Below, in pieces: positions 26,026 to 35,249 of a DNA stretch of 64,000 bases. The translations under genes and the position numbers were made by a program. This stretch comes from Chloroflexota bacterium. Its GTDB lineage: Bacteria; Chloroflexota; Dehalococcoidia; Lucifugimonadales; UBA3495. Numbering within the stretch: the first letter of the stretch is position 1; each line of letters opens with the position of its first letter. The stretch is taken from the NCBI GenBank assembly GCA_028873965.1, contig JAPPMU010000049.1:70057-134056 (forward strand). Direction: 5' to 3'. The notes beneath the pieces are model-generated. The model saw nothing but the letters and a program-made list of their open reading frames with translations, had not been told where the DNA came from and did no database searches.

Positions 26026-27123
26026 TTACGCCGCCGCCTGGTACACCTCCAGCAGCGCCGGGTTCACCCGCCCGTTCTCGATGCGGTCGTCGAAGCCGCA
26101 GGACTTGAGGCGCTGGAAGTATTCCTTGACCTGCCGCTGGCGAATGGCGGCCAGGATCTTCTGGCCCTCGTCGGCCTTGTCGGCGCCGCCGCCCAGCAGG
26201 ATGGCCAGCGACTCGGCGGTCAGGTTGGCGCTGCGGGCCGCCGGGTTCTCGCCGCCGTTGCCGGTGGCCTGCCGGTCCTCGGCCTCGTCCAGGTAGGCAT
26301 GGACTTCTTCCCGCCGCTCCGGCACGCACTCGTTCATGTAACGCGCGTGCAGCACGCCGAAGGCCACGTGGCGCGCCTCGTCCTGGGCTGCCCGCCGGTA
26401 GATGGCCTTCTCGGCGTCGTTGTACGCCATCAACTCGCCCAAGCGGAACAGCGTCAGCACGTTGCCCTCGCCGACGATGTGCAGCCGGCTGGAAAGCTCG
26501 GTGAACTCGCGGGCGTTGTCGGTGCTGCCGCCGGTGACGTCGCTGACGGAGTCGATCATACGCATCAGGCCGCCGCCATTGGCCAGCGCCCGCTTGCGGA
26601 ACACTTCCATGTGGCGGGACTCGTCCATCACCTGGGTCAGCAGGAACATCCGCACCTCGTGGTAGTCCGGCGACATCTGCGCGATGAACCGGCCCGGCAC
26701 GTCGGCGGCCACGAACTCGACCTGCGCGAAGAAGGTGGCCAGTTGGCACTGCGCGGCCTCGATGTCGTCGGGCAGCGGGCGCAGCGTCTCCCACGGAATG
26801 TCGGTGGCCGACGACCACTGGCGCGAGACGGCCTCCTGGTACAGCTTGGTCAGGTTGAAGCCCCACACTTCCTTCTTGTCTCGGAAGGTGTAGGCGGAGA
26901 ACTGCGGCACGCCTTCCCGGGGAATGGCCCCGCGTGTGCGCTGGGTCTGGTTGGGCGACTCGTCCAGCAGGTCAGGGGTGTACTGCGCCAGGGTGGGATC
27001 GTGCGCCAGTTCTGCATCGGCGCCGGGGACCTGATCCTTGATCTGCTGGAGCCACGACAGGCTGAAGCCGTTCTGCAGCGCCTGTTCCATCTCGACAGTG
27101 GTGCGGTCTTGCAAAGTAGCCAT
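26026..27123 (-). CDS. Ferritin-like (R2-like) diiron protein
   Basis: Encodes 365 residues from the ATG at 27123 (AAGGA nine bases upstream); an upstream extension to 27288 is unlikely. Helices carry DESRH at about residue 155 and DEARH at about 240, matching the E/D-E-x-R-H diiron ligands of ribonucleotide-reductase-R2-like and AurF-like oxygenases. The reaction is unknown. A paralogue with changed ligands lies at 23995. The pair flanks HigBA, so the toxin-antitoxin genes may have inserted between once-adjacent paralogues. Confidence 0.72.
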   Translation of the reverse strand: MATLQDRTTVEMEQALQNGFSLSWLQQIKDQVPGADAELAHDPTLAQYTPDLLDESPNQTQRTRGAIPREGVPQFSAYTFRDKKEVWGFNLTKLYQEAVSRQWSSATDIPWETLRPLPDDIEAAQCQLATFFAQVEFVAADVPGRFIAQMSPDYHEVRMFLLTQVMDESRHMEVFRKRALANGGGLMRMIDSVSDVTGGSTDNAREFTELSSRLHIVGEGNVLTLFRLGELMAYNDAEKAIYRRAAQDEARHVAFGVLHARYMNECVPERREEVHAYLDEAEDRQATGNGGENPAARSANLTAESLAILLGGGADKADEGQKILAAIRQRQVKEYFQRLKSCGFDDRIENGRVNPALLEVYQAAA

Positions 27124-27236
27124 GGGTAGTCCTTCTTCGCCGGCGACGACGGAATTATGGACGCAATGTACCCGACCGGGCGGGGAAGCGTCAAGCGCGA
27201 CGACCCACTGCGCTCGAGGACTCTCCCCGCAACCAG

Positions 27237-27854
27237 TCATTCGGCCAGTGCTTCCAAATCTGCTATCCATTCGTTGAAGCGTGGACATTCAGAGCAGATC
27301 CTATCTAGCCCGACTTCTTCAGCCAGCATGGGACCGTCAACTTTTTTGTTGTACCTCGGAATTATGTTCGCGATTCGCTTGCTGGGTGCCGTTAGGGTGT
27401 CGTTATTAATGTCCTCTGGAGTCTCGAACTGTTCCCGAATGGTTTGTAGCCGCTCTAAAGCCCCTTCCGGCAGATTGAGCAAGGTTCCGAACGCCCGAGT
27501 GTCCGCAAACAGCAACCCCTCAAATTCGTGCAGCTGGACGTAGGGAATAACCAGAAATGGATCAGGTGCAATGCGTAGGTTTGTGCGAGTCGCAGTAAGT
27601 ATGCGATGTTCCAAATCCTCGACGGATTCACCTTGGTTTTTGCCCTCGAATCCGTAAAAGTCGACCAGCGACGTTACCGCATCGTGACCCGTGAACAATC
27701 TAGCCATCTCTCCACTCAGTCGGGGCACGTTCACATTTCCCATGAGCAGATACGGAATTGGTTCGACATCTCTGAGGCGTAATCGGCCAGCCAAGACCTG
27801 TTTGACAAATTCTTCCTCGGTTTCGCCTTCCACCGCAATCGCCAACCGGATCAT
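27237..27854 (-). CDS. DUF4276 protein, TOPRIM-like, partner of the AAA ATPase
   Basis: Encodes 205 residues. AIAVEGETEEEFVKQVL gives the Glu of a TOPRIM-like site, SLVDFYGF gives the Asp pair region, and PYVQLHEFEGLLFAD is the hallmark of DUF4276. Such proteins pair with ABC-type AAA ATPases, as AriB does with AriA in PARIS and as in OLD-like systems, and are thought to be the nuclease effector. The ATG overlaps the ATPase stop by four bases. This region is visibly more AT-rich than its surroundings, which suggests transfer. Confidence 0.8.
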   Translation of the reverse strand: MIRLAIAVEGETEEEFVKQVLAGRLRLRDVEPIPYLLMGNVNVPRLSGEMARLFTGHDAVTSLVDFYGFEGKNQGESVEDLEHRILTATRTNLRIAPDPFLVIPYVQLHEFEGLLFADTRAFGTLLNLPEGALERLQTIREQFETPEDINNDTLTAPSKRIANIIPRYNKKVDGPMLAEEVGLDRICSECPRFNEWIADLEALAE

Positions 27855-28978
27855 GGTCGTCCTCCGAGTAGGTTCTTTCGCCAGAGGTCGCCGACCGTGA
27901 ATTCCTCTAGCCAGACCTGATACCGTTCTTGGTCAAGCTTTTCTCGCACTTGAGTACGCCCGTCTTCCAGTTCAAGGACAATTATCTCGTCCAACTCGAA
28001 AGCGTCGACCAGCAGCGGCGATTGGGTGGCAATGATCACTTGGCGTTCGTTAGATAGCGACCTGATCATTCCTCCCACTAACGAAACCGCTGACGGGTGT
28101 AGTCCTAACTCGGGCTCGTCCAGTAGTAATACGTTAGGCAGCATCTCCGGCGGTAAGTTGAGCAGCGTGACCAGCGCAAAGAATCGCAACGACCCGTCAG
28201 AGGTCAGGTGCGCTCCGAAGGTCTTATCGCTCTCTTTCGATTGCCAACGTAGCAGTACTTTGCCGTACCGTTCTTCAATGGCGAAACGGTTAAACCCTGG
28301 CAGGATCCGACCGATTTGGCGGCATATCATCTCGTACCGACGGATGTCTTCGTGTTCGAGACGATATAGTATCGCAGCCAAGTTACCGCCGTGGCTGCGG
28401 AGCTGAGTGTTGTCCGTTACGTCCCAACTGCGCTTGAAATTTGAACTGTCAGACGTGTCGTGGAACTGATACACAGCGCAACTGCGCAAAAGATACACTA
28501 TCGTCCGGGCTGTGGTTGGGTTGACATTGGGAATTTTGCCCTGTGCAGCTTCGACAATGGCCGCTTCGCGTTGCCCGCTGTTTGGATACTCCCATGAAGC
28601 AGTCCCCTCAACCGCGTTATCACTAAACCTGAAGCGTTCTTCAGTAAAGAAGAAGCGGTCCGGATGGGCGTAAGAGAGTGCGAAACCATAATCGTTTCGG
28701 CCACGCGACGTACGGAGGGCGATCTCCGCCTCAAGGCGCGGTGTAACTCGATTCCCCTTGTAGAGTTGGTCGTCAGCACCACCTTGGCGCTCTATGAACT
28801 CACCAAGTCGGTGTGAACGTAGCATCCAACTCAACATCTCGAAAAATCGGATGAAGTTTGATTTTCCGGAGCCATTGGCTCCGATCAGGACAGTTGCGTC
28901 CGCCAATCCGGATATTTTTGCGTCTGCCAATGAACGGAACCCCCGGATATGGACGGATTCAATCGTGGGTAATTTCAT
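27851..28978 (-). CDS. AAA-21/AAA-15 type ATPase of a putative defence pair
   Basis: Encodes 375 residues from the ATG at 28978 (the frame is open to 29155). It begins with IESVHIRGFRSL and Walker A GANGSGKSNFIRF, as in SMC/RecF-like ABC ATPases, and has a signature-like LTSDGSLRFFAL, Walker B NVLLLDEPELGLHP and the switch IIATQSPLLVDAF. Co-encoded with DUF4276 it resembles phage-defence ATPase/TOPRIM pairs (OLD, PARIS), where the ATPase senses infection and releases the effector. That role is an inference from family and layout. Confidence 0.82.
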   Translation of the reverse strand: MKLPTIESVHIRGFRSLADAKISGLADATVLIGANGSGKSNFIRFFEMLSWMLRSHRLGEFIERQGGADDQLYKGNRVTPRLEAEIALRTSRGRNDYGFALSYAHPDRFFFTEERFRFSDNAVEGTASWEYPNSGQREAAIVEAAQGKIPNVNPTTARTIVYLLRSCAVYQFHDTSDSSNFKRSWDVTDNTQLRSHGGNLAAILYRLEHEDIRRYEMICRQIGRILPGFNRFAIEERYGKVLLRWQSKESDKTFGAHLTSDGSLRFFALVTLLNLPPEMLPNVLLLDEPELGLHPSAVSLVGGMIRSLSNERQVIIATQSPLLVDAFELDEIIVLELEDGRTQVREKLDQERYQVWLEEFTVGDLWRKNLLGGRP

Positions 28979-29067
28979 CAGACGGTCTCCCAACGGCACG
29001 TTTTGGTGATACAACCTTTTTGGCTGTGCAATATCTGTGCACCGCGATGCCGTCGAAACGGCAGACT

Positions 29068-29352
29068 TCAGGCATCCTGCGACGCCAATGGCACGGCCGG
29101 TGCAGTCGCTCCGTCGGCTTTGCTGGCCAATTCCCAATGGAGAGAATCGGGGCACAACTCAACTTCGTCGTCCCAGGCGATGGCACGGTGAGGAGCTATA
29201 TGAACCTTGTCGAAGTAGCCCGGCTCGTCCCAAATCTTGAAAACGCCGCTGCCGGCCATGTCGGACAGGTCAACCTCCCCGCTGACTCCATCGTCGAATT
29301 CCAGCCAAATCCGGTACTTCGAGAGTGCTTTTACGCTCGTCGGGCGGACCAT
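29068..29352 (-). CDS. DUF2442 protein
   Basis: Encodes about 94 residues from the ATG at 29352 (AGGAG five bases upstream). The beta-rich pattern VKALSKYRIWLEFDDGVSGE, VDLSDMAGSGVF and the late DEVELCPDSLHWELA is that of DUF2442, a small domain often found next to DUF4160 and toxin-antitoxin-like genes. No DUF4160 neighbour is seen. It may belong to the ATPase/DUF4276 module, starting 90 bases upstream of it on the same strand. Confidence 0.75.
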   Translation of the reverse strand: MVRPTSVKALSKYRIWLEFDDGVSGEVDLSDMAGSGVFKIWDEPGYFDKVHIAPHRAIAWDDEVELCPDSLHWELASKADGATAPAVPLASQDA

Positions 29353-29431
29353 CAGGCTCCTCACTGCTTCAAGTAGCTTGCTGGCAAAAAACTCAGCCGT
29401 GTTGCGAAATTATACTGCGAGAATGAACTTA

Positions 29432-29470
29432 ACCAAAATAAACGCCCCTCACCGTCAGGCGAGGGGCGCT
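29432..29470 (-). terminator. Intrinsic terminator of the ilv-leu operon
   Basis: Reading the minus strand after the leuA stop: an 8-bp stem GCCCCTC(G)/(T)GAGGGGC with a short loop, followed by GTTTATTTTGG. It lies 27 bases past leuA and would end the ilvBHC-leuA transcript. Confidence 0.8.
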
Positions 29471-29496
29471 GGTCTAGCTGAGGCAGGTTCGGCAGC

Positions 29497-31056
29497 CTAG
29501 TCCGGCGTGGTGCCCACCGCCGGGAGCTCGGCCGCTTCGTCGGCGGCGAGCATGCGGTTCATCGCGCTCAGGTAGGCTTGCGCGCTGGCGACGATGATGT
29601 CGGTGTTGGCGCCGCGCCCGGAGAACACCCGGCCGTTGTTCTCGATGCGGATCGACACCGAGCCCACCGAGTCCCGGCCTTCCGACACGGCTTGCACCTG
29701 GAAGTCGGCGATCCTGGCGGTGGTGCCGATCACGCGGTCAATGGCGCGGCAGACGGCGTCCACCGGGCCGTTGCCCGTGGAGGCGTCAGTCTTGGCGTTG
29801 CCGTCGGGGCCGATGAGCCGCACCGTCGCCGTGGGGATGTCCTTGTCCCCGCTGGTGAAGTGCACCGTCTCCAGGGCGTAGCTGATGGGCTCCGACGCCG
29901 TCCGGTTCTCCTCGTCCATCAGGATTTCCAGGTCGCGGTCGGTGACCTCGTTCTTCTTGTCGGCCAGCTCCACGAAACGCTCGTACACGCCGGTGACTTC
30001 CTCGCGGGTCAGCGAGTAGCCCAGGGCTTCCAGGCGCGCCTGCAGGCCGGCCCGGCCGCTCAGCTTGCCCAAGACCAGCTGCACGTCCGGCGGCAGACCC
30101 ACGCGCTCGGGCTGCATGACCTCGTAGGTGGAGCGGTCCTTGAGCACGCCGTCCTGGTGGATGCCGGAGGCGTGGCGGAAGGCGTTCTCACCGACGATGG
30201 CCTTGTTGGCCTGCACGTTCATGCCGGTGATGCGGCTGACCAGGCGGCTGCTGGGATAGATCTGCGTGGTGTCCACGTTCAGCTCGACGCCGAACAGGTC
30301 CTTGCGGGTGTCCAGCGCCATGATGATCTCTTCCAGCGAGGCGTTGCCGGCCCGCTCGCCGATGCCGTTGATGCAGCCCTCAACCTGGCGCGCGCCCACC
30401 TCGATGGCAGCCAGGCTGTTGGACACGGCCAGGCCCAGGTCATTGTGGCAGTGCACCGACAGGGTGACGTTCTCGATGCCGGGGACGTTCTGCTGGATGT
30501 CCCGCAGCATGGTCTGGAAGTCCGACGGGATGGCGTAGCCCACGGTGTCGGCGATGTTGATGGTGCTCGCGCCGGCCTTGATGACCTCTTCCAGCATCCG
30601 GTAGAGGTAGTCCGGGTTGGTGCGCGTGGCGTCCATGGGCGAGAACTCCACGTCCTCGCAGTAGCCGCGGGCGCGGGACACCATGTCCACGGCCATGGTC
30701 ATGACATCTTCCCGGTCCTTCCGCAGCTGGTGCATCTGGTGGATTTCCGAGGAAGACAGGAAGACGTGGATGCGGGGCTTCTGCGCGCTCTTGATGGCGC
30801 CCCAGGCGGCGTCGACGTCGCCGGCCACGGCGCGGGACAGCGAGCAGATGATGGGACCGTGCACGTCCTCGGCGATGCGCTGGACGGCCTGGAAGTCACC
30901 GGGCGAACTGGCCGCGAAGCCGGCCTCGATGATGTCGACCTTCAGCCGAGCCAGTTGGCGGGCGATCTGTATCTTTTCATCGACCGTCATGCCGATGCCG
31001 GCCGACTGTTCGCCATCGCGCAGCGTCGTATCCAGAAACTTTACTTGTGCAGCCAT
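29497..31056 (-). CDS. leuA: 2-isopropylmalate synthase
   Basis: Encodes 519 residues from the ATG at 31056 (GGAGG nine bases upstream). It condenses acetyl-CoA with 2-oxoisovalerate, the first step of leucine synthesis. Seen are the catalytic start [11 protein letters not shown], the metal-binding [23 protein letters not shown], and the C-terminal LeuA regulatory domain (about residues 390-510) with [17 protein letters not shown], the usual leucine feedback site. Last gene of a T-box controlled operon with ilvB, ilvH and ilvC. Confidence 0.96.
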   Translation of the reverse strand: MAAQVKFLDTTLRDGEQSAGIGMTVDEKIQIARQLARLKVDIIEAGFAASSPGDFQAVQRIAEDVHGPIICSLSRAVAGDVDAAWGAIKSAQKPRIHVFLSSSEIHQMHQLRKDREDVMTMAVDMVSRARGYCEDVEFSPMDATRTNPDYLYRMLEEVIKAGASTINIADTVGYAIPSDFQTMLRDIQQNVPGIENVTLSVHCHNDLGLAVSNSLAAIEVGARQVEGCINGIGERAGNASLEEIIMALDTRKDLFGVELNVDTTQIYPSSRLVSRITGMNVQANKAIVGENAFRHASGIHQDGVLKDRSTYEVMQPERVGLPPDVQLVLGKLSGRAGLQARLEALGYSLTREEVTGVYERFVELADKKNEVTDRDLEILMDEENRTASEPISYALETVHFTSGDKDIPTATVRLIGPDGNAKTDASTGNGPVDAVCRAIDRVIGTTARIADFQVQAVSEGRDSVGSVSIRIENNGRVFSGRGANTDIIVASAQAYLSAMNRMLAADEAAELPAVGTTPD

Positions 31057-31144
31057 TGGTTCCTTTCCCTCCATGGGGTTGGGCGCCCATCGTGTCCCTG
31101 CGAATCGTATTCATTCAAGGGATTGGGCGCGTCAGCGGTGATCG

Positions 31145-31258
31145 TTACGTCGTGCTAGATGGGGAAAGGCTGGGCAGGCACACGCAGTCCACCACAGCCA
31201 GCCCCGCCAAGACCAGACTGCGATGGTGAACTGCTCTGCACAGTACCTCCATGCCCAT
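31145..31258 (-). CDS. 37-residue small ORF with a perfect ribosome site before leuA
   Basis: AGGAGGTGAC lies six bases before the ATG at 31258, the best Shine-Dalgarno in the window. The peptide begins MGMEVLCRAVHHRSLVLAGL, has a short hydrophobic centre, three cysteines and five leucines, and ends at TAA 31145, 89 bases before leuA. It could be a leader peptide, a small membrane protein, or a chance frame. It lies inside the ilv-leu transcript, where nothing else explains the strong ribosome site. Confidence 0.45.
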   Translation of the reverse strand: MGMEVLCRAVHHRSLVLAGLAVVDCVCLPSLSPSSTT

Positions 31259-31287
31259 GTGTCACCTCCTGCTATCTCCTGGGGTTT

Positions 31288-31379
31288 GTCAGAATCAGGA
31301 TTTGCCGGATTTTAAGATTTCCAGGATTACGTTCCTGCAATCCTGCCAATCCTATAATCTTGAAAATCCTGCTTCTGAC
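31288..31379. repeat. Repeat family A, copy 2 (short form), inside the ilv-leu operon
   Basis: A 92-bp palindrome with outer arms GTCAGAATCAGGATTTGCC and CTTGAAAATCCTGCTTCTGAC. It is nearly identical in layout to copies 1 and 3, and lies between ilvC and leuA. Confidence 0.88.
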
Positions 31380-31410
31380 GAAACCTCCGCAATTACAGTT
31401 GGTCGGATTA

Positions 31411-32421
31411 TCACTCGATCTCCCGGGGGTTCATCCACGGCATCATCTCGCGCAGGCCGCGGCCCACCTCGTGGATGCGGCTGGTGCGGGCTTCCTGGCG
31501 CAGGCGCAGGAAGTTGTGCCGACCTTCGTCGCACTCCGCCATCCATTCCCGGGCGAAGGACCCGCTCTGGATGTCGTCCAGCACCCGGTGCATGTTCTCG
31601 CGGACGTGGTCGTCCACCACGCGGGTGCCACGGGTGAGGTCGCCGTACTCGGCGGTGTCGCTGACGGAGTAGCGCATGTAGTTGAACCCGCCCTGCTGGA
31701 TCAGGTCAACGATCATCTTCAGCTCGTGCAGGCACTCGAAGTAGGCGATTTCGGGCGGATATCCCCGCTCCACCAGCGTCTCGAACGCCAGGTTGATCAG
31801 CGCCGTAACGCCGCCGCACAGCACCGACTGCTCGCCGAACAGGTCGCTCTCGGTCTCGTCCTTGAAGGTGGTCTCCAGCACGCCGGCGCGGGCGCAGCCG
31901 ATGCCGGAGGCGTAGGCCAGCCCGATGTTCTTGGCGTTGCCGGTGGCGTCCTGGTGGATGGCCAGCAGGCACGGCACGCCGATGCCCTGCTCGACGAAGT
32001 GCTCGCGCATCCGGTGGCCGGGCGCCTTGGGCGCGACCATCATCACGTCCACCGTTGGCGGCGGCACCACGAACTGGTAGTGGATGGTGAACCCGTGGGC
32101 GAACATCAGGGCCTTGCCCGGTCCCAGGTTGGGCTCGATCTCGTCCCGGTACACGTCCTTCTGCACGTGGTCGGGGATGGCGACCATCATCACGTCGGCT
32201 TCCTTGGCGACCTCGGCCACGCTGCCAACCTCCAGGCCGGCGTCCCGGGCCACCTGGCGGCTGGCGCTGCCTTCGTACAGGCCCACCATGACCTTGATCC
32301 CGCTGTCGTGCAGGTTCAATGCGTGGGCGTGTCCCTGGCTGCCGTAGCCGATCATCCCGACGGTCTTGCCCGCCAGGAAGGACATATCGGCGTCTTTATC
32401 GGTGTAAATGTTCACTGCCAT
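31411..32421 (-). CDS. ilvC: Ketol-acid reductoisomerase, class I
   Basis: Encodes 336 residues from the ATG at 32421. It converts 2-acetolactate to dihydroxyisovalerate with NADPH and Mg. The Rossmann motif [20 protein letters not shown], the [11 protein letters not shown] stretch, and the knotted C-terminal domain with [12 protein letters not shown] (metal-binding Asp and Glu region) and [15 protein letters not shown] are intact. The length is that of class I. Second-to-last gene of the operon; family A repeats lie on either side of it. Confidence 0.96.
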   Translation of the reverse strand: MAVNIYTDKDADMSFLAGKTVGMIGYGSQGHAHALNLHDSGIKVMVGLYEGSASRQVARDAGLEVGSVAEVAKEADVMMVAIPDHVQKDVYRDEIEPNLGPGKALMFAHGFTIHYQFVVPPPTVDVMMVAPKAPGHRMREHFVEQGIGVPCLLAIHQDATGNAKNIGLAYASGIGCARAGVLETTFKDETESDLFGEQSVLCGGVTALINLAFETLVERGYPPEIAYFECLHELKMIVDLIQQGGFNYMRYSVSDTAEYGDLTRGTRVVDDHVRENMHRVLDDIQSGSFAREWMAECDEGRHNFLRLRQEARTSRIHEVGRGLREMMPWMNPREIE

Positions 32422-32464
32422 GCTGTTTTGTCCTTGTTGCCTTTCCGTCGTTACCATGCAATTT

Positions 32465-32557
32465 GTCAGAAGCAGGATTTGCCGGATTTCAGGATTTTCA
32501 GGATTACGTTAGCTAAATCCTGTCAATCCCAATAATCTCGAAAATCCTGCTTCTGAC
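32465..32557. repeat. Repeat family A, copy 3 (short form), inside the ilv-leu operon
   Basis: A 93-bp palindrome with arms GTCAGAAGCAGGATTTGCC and CTCGAAAATCCTGCTTCTGAC, between ilvH and ilvC. Together with copy 2 it brackets ilvC within one transcript. Confidence 0.88.
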
Positions 32558-32570
32558 GATTCGATACGGG

Positions 32571-33176
32571 TTAGACTCCCTCGTAGTGTCCCGGCGCCGA
32601 GCCTACCGCCCGTTCCGCCGAGAACCCGTTTCTTCCCATGATGATGGCGTCGGCGCCCACGTCGTCGCTGACCCGGCCGCCGGACTTGCCGCGCACCATG
32701 GCCACGCGGCCGGTGCGCATCAGCTCCAGGATGCCGAAGGGCTGCAGCAGGTCGTACAGGGCGTCGATCTTGTCCTCCTCCCCGGTGGTCTCCACCACCA
32801 GCGAGCGGGCGCCCACGTCAACCACCTTGGCGCGGAACAGGTTCACCATCTCCAGGATCTCGCTGCGGTTGGATGGGGTTGCCCGCACCTTGATCAGCGC
32901 CAGCTCCCGCGCCACCACGTCTTCCTCGGAGATGTTGGACACCTTCACCACGTCGATCAGCTTCTCCAGGTGGCGGGTGGCCTGCTCCACGGTGTACTGG
33001 TCGCCGGTGACGACGAAGGTCAGGCGCGACAAGCCCTTCTGTTCGCTGGCGCCCACGGCCAGGCTGGCGATGTTGAACCCGCGCCGCCGGAACAGGCCGG
33101 CCACCCGGGTCAGGACACCGGGCCGGTCCTGCACCAGCGCGATGATGGTGTGTTGTTCGGCGTTAGATGCGCTCAA
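32571..33176 (-). CDS. ilvH: Acetolactate synthase small (regulatory) subunit
   Basis: Encodes 201 residues from TTG at 33176, overlapping the ilvB stop by 14 bases. An N-terminal ACT domain (HTIIALVQDRPGVLTRVAGL, FRRRGFNIASLAVG) is followed by the C-terminal ALS domain (about residues 85-170). This subunit activates IlvB and confers valine feedback. The C-terminus is about 30 residues longer than typical and polar. Overlap with ilvB fits a fixed subunit ratio. Confidence 0.94.
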   Translation of the reverse strand: MSASNAEQHTIIALVQDRPGVLTRVAGLFRRRGFNIASLAVGASEQKGLSRLTFVVTGDQYTVEQATRHLEKLIDVVKVSNISEEDVVARELALIKVRATPSNRSEILEMVNLFRAKVVDVGARSLVVETTGEEDKIDALYDLLQPFGILELMRTGRVAMVRGKSGGRVSDDVGADAIIMGRNGFSAERAVGSAPGHYEGV

Positions 33177-34869
33177 AGCCCACCCCCTCAGCCTCCGGCT
33201 CTTCCAGCATTTCGTGCACTGACTCCCCAGCGGGGATCATCGGGTACACGAACTCGTCTTCTTTCACCACGAAGTCCACCACCACCGGCCCCGGCGTTTC
33301 CATGGCTTCCTGGATCGCGCCGGATACCTCTTCTTGCCTGGTTACCCGGATGCCGCGGATGCCGTAGGCTTCGGCCAGCTTCACGAAGTCGGGGTTGCCG
33401 CTGTAGATGGTGGCGAAGAAGTCCTTGTCGTAGAAGAAGTCCTGCCACTGCCGGACCATGCCCAGCGACCCGTTGTTCAGGATGGCGTACTTGACGTCGA
33501 TGTTGTTTTCCACGGCGGTGGCCAGGTCGCACAGGGTCATCTGGAACCCGCCGTCGCCGGCGATGGACCATACCGTCTTCTCCGGCCGGCCCACCTTGGC
33601 GCCCAGCGCCGCCGGAACCTCGTACCCCATGGCGCCGCTGCCGCCCGACGTGATCAGCGAGTTGGGCTCCTTGTAGCCGTAGTGCTGCGCGGCCCACATC
33701 TGGTGCTGGCCCACGCCGGTCACGATGATCGCCTCGCCGTTGGTTTCGTCGGAAATCTGCTTCATCACCTGCTGGGGCAGCAGCACGTCCGACTTGCGGA
33801 TGAACAGCGACGGGTGCTCCGCCCGCAGGGTATCGGTTTCCTTGATCCAGTCCAGGTGCACGTTGGATTCGACATGGGGGATCAGCGCGCGCAGGCTGGC
33901 CTTGAGGTCGCCCAGCACCGGGGCGTCGGCAACCACGTTCTTGTTGAACTCGGTGGGGTCAACGTCAACGTGGACGATCCTGGCGCCGGGCGCAAAGTCG
34001 CTGAGGCGTCCCGTCACCCGGTCGTCGAACCGCGCCCCCAGGGAGATCACCAGGTCGGAGCGGTCGATGGCCAGGCTGGCGTAGGCCATGCCGTGCATCC
34101 CGGGCATTCCCAGGTTCAGCACGTGCTCCGTGGACATCGCGCCGATGCCCAGCAGCGTGGTGATGACCGGGATCTGCGCTTTCTCCGCCAACTCCCGCAA
34201 CTCGTCCCACGCCCGCGAGATCAGCACGCCGTGGCCGGCCAGGATCACGGGCCGCTGCGCGCGGTTGATCAGGTCGGCGGCGGCACGGACCTGTCGCGGG
34301 TCCGGGTCGCCCGGCGGGACGTAACCGGGCAGGTCCACCTCGTCCGGCCACTGGAATTCGATCTTCTCGCCGGCCAGGACGTCCTTCGGCACGTCGATCA
34401 GGACGGGGCCGGGCCGGCCGGTGCGGGCGATGTAAAAGGCTTCCTTGATGGCCGGCGCAACGTCGCGCACGTCCATCACCAGGTAGTTGTGCTTGGTGAC
34501 CGGCAGGGTGATGCCGGTGATGTCCGTTTCCTGGAAGGCGTCGCGGCCGATGGCGGCGCGAGGCACCTGGCCGGTGATGCAGACGATGGGCACCGAGTCC
34601 ATCTGCGCGGCCATCAGGCCGGTAACCAGGTTGGTAGCCCCCGGCCCGGAGGTGGCGGAGCAGACCCCTACCTTGCCCGTGGAGCGGGCGTAGCCGTCGG
34701 CGGCCATGGCGGCGGCCTGCTCGTGGCGTACCAGGATGTGGCGCAGCTTGGGATAGCCGGACAGCGCGCCGTAGAACGGCAATACAGCGCCGCCGGGCAG
34801 CCCGAATATCGTGTCCACGCCTTCGCGCAGCAGGCTTTCGCAAATGATCTCCGCGCCTGTCATTTCCAT
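33163..34869 (-). CDS. ilvB: Acetolactate synthase large (catalytic) subunit
   Basis: Encodes 568 residues from the ATG at 34869. This thiamine-diphosphate enzyme joins two pyruvates to 2-acetolactate. The catalytic Glu (ILVRHEQAAAMAADGYARSTG), the FAD region (NLGMPGMHGMAYASLAIDRS), and the ThDP motif GDGGFQMTLCDLATAVENN with DV-KYAILNNGSLGMVRQWQ are intact. First gene of the operon, preceded by the T-box leader. Its stop overlaps ilvH. Confidence 0.96.
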   Translation of the reverse strand: MEMTGAEIICESLLREGVDTIFGLPGGAVLPFYGALSGYPKLRHILVRHEQAAAMAADGYARSTGKVGVCSATSGPGATNLVTGLMAAQMDSVPIVCITGQVPRAAIGRDAFQETDITGITLPVTKHNYLVMDVRDVAPAIKEAFYIARTGRPGPVLIDVPKDVLAGEKIEFQWPDEVDLPGYVPPGDPDPRQVRAAADLINRAQRPVILAGHGVLISRAWDELRELAEKAQIPVITTLLGIGAMSTEHVLNLGMPGMHGMAYASLAIDRSDLVISLGARFDDRVTGRLSDFAPGARIVHVDVDPTEFNKNVVADAPVLGDLKASLRALIPHVESNVHLDWIKETDTLRAEHPSLFIRKSDVLLPQQVMKQISDETNGEAIIVTGVGQHQMWAAQHYGYKEPNSLITSGGSGAMGYEVPAALGAKVGRPEKTVWSIAGDGGFQMTLCDLATAVENNIDVKYAILNNGSLGMVRQWQDFFYDKDFFATIYSGNPDFVKLAEAYGIRGIRVTRQEEVSGAIQEAMETPGPVVVDFVVKEDEFVYPMIPAGESVHEMLEEPEAEGVGFERI

Positions 34870-34936
34870 AGTACGGCTACTCTCCTGTGATCTCTGCGGT
34901 TTCCGGTTCGGCCGGTTTCCCATGCGGTTGAGACAT

Positions 34937-35243
34937 AAAAAATCCCGACCCCGAAGGGACGGGTTGTGATTCCCGCGGTACCACCCTTCTTTTCCGCGCT
35001 CCGCTCATTGCCTGGAATATCCGCGGCGAGCGCTCCACGCGAAACTCTTTGTACACAGCCGTTATCGGAGCCGACCCGCTCGCCCTACTCACGCTATCGT
35101 CCCCGTATCAAGCATGGGGTGACGTTGCTTCAGCCGAGACGCTCCGGGGCGAGTTCAGCAATTCGGGCCCCCGACTTCCACCAACCGTCGGTTCTCTATG
35201 CGGCCTTCCCCGCCTACTACTCCCCATCACCGCGATTTAACTG
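34937..35243 (-). promoter_or_regulatory. T-box riboswitch leader of ilvB-ilvH-ilvC-leuA
   Basis: On the minus strand the conserved antiterminator bulge reads GGGTGGTACCGCGG (near 34972-34987), followed by a terminator stem CCCGTCCC-TTCGGGG-TCGGG and TTTTTT (34937-34942). Stem I features are upstream: GATGGGGAGTAGTA, then AGAGAACCGACGGTTGG-TGGAAGTCGG. A CTC (Leu) in GCTGAACTCGCCCCGG is a candidate specifier codon, though this is uncertain. Uncharged tRNA would stabilise the antiterminator and turn on the operon. Confidence 0.9.
35099..35124. repeat. Family B hairpin inside the T-box leader
   Basis: CGTCACCCCATGCTTGATAC-GGGGACG (minus strand) matches the dispersed hairpin seen at 10807 (CGTCACCCCGTACTTGATAC-GGGG). 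It lies between stem I and the antiterminator, where stems II and III normally sit. Confidence 0.7.
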
Positions 35244-35249
35244 CGGGAT

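Noticed and set aside
29578-31158. A 526-residue plus-strand frame opposite leuA
   Set aside because: Composition typical of antisense frames; leuA is certain.
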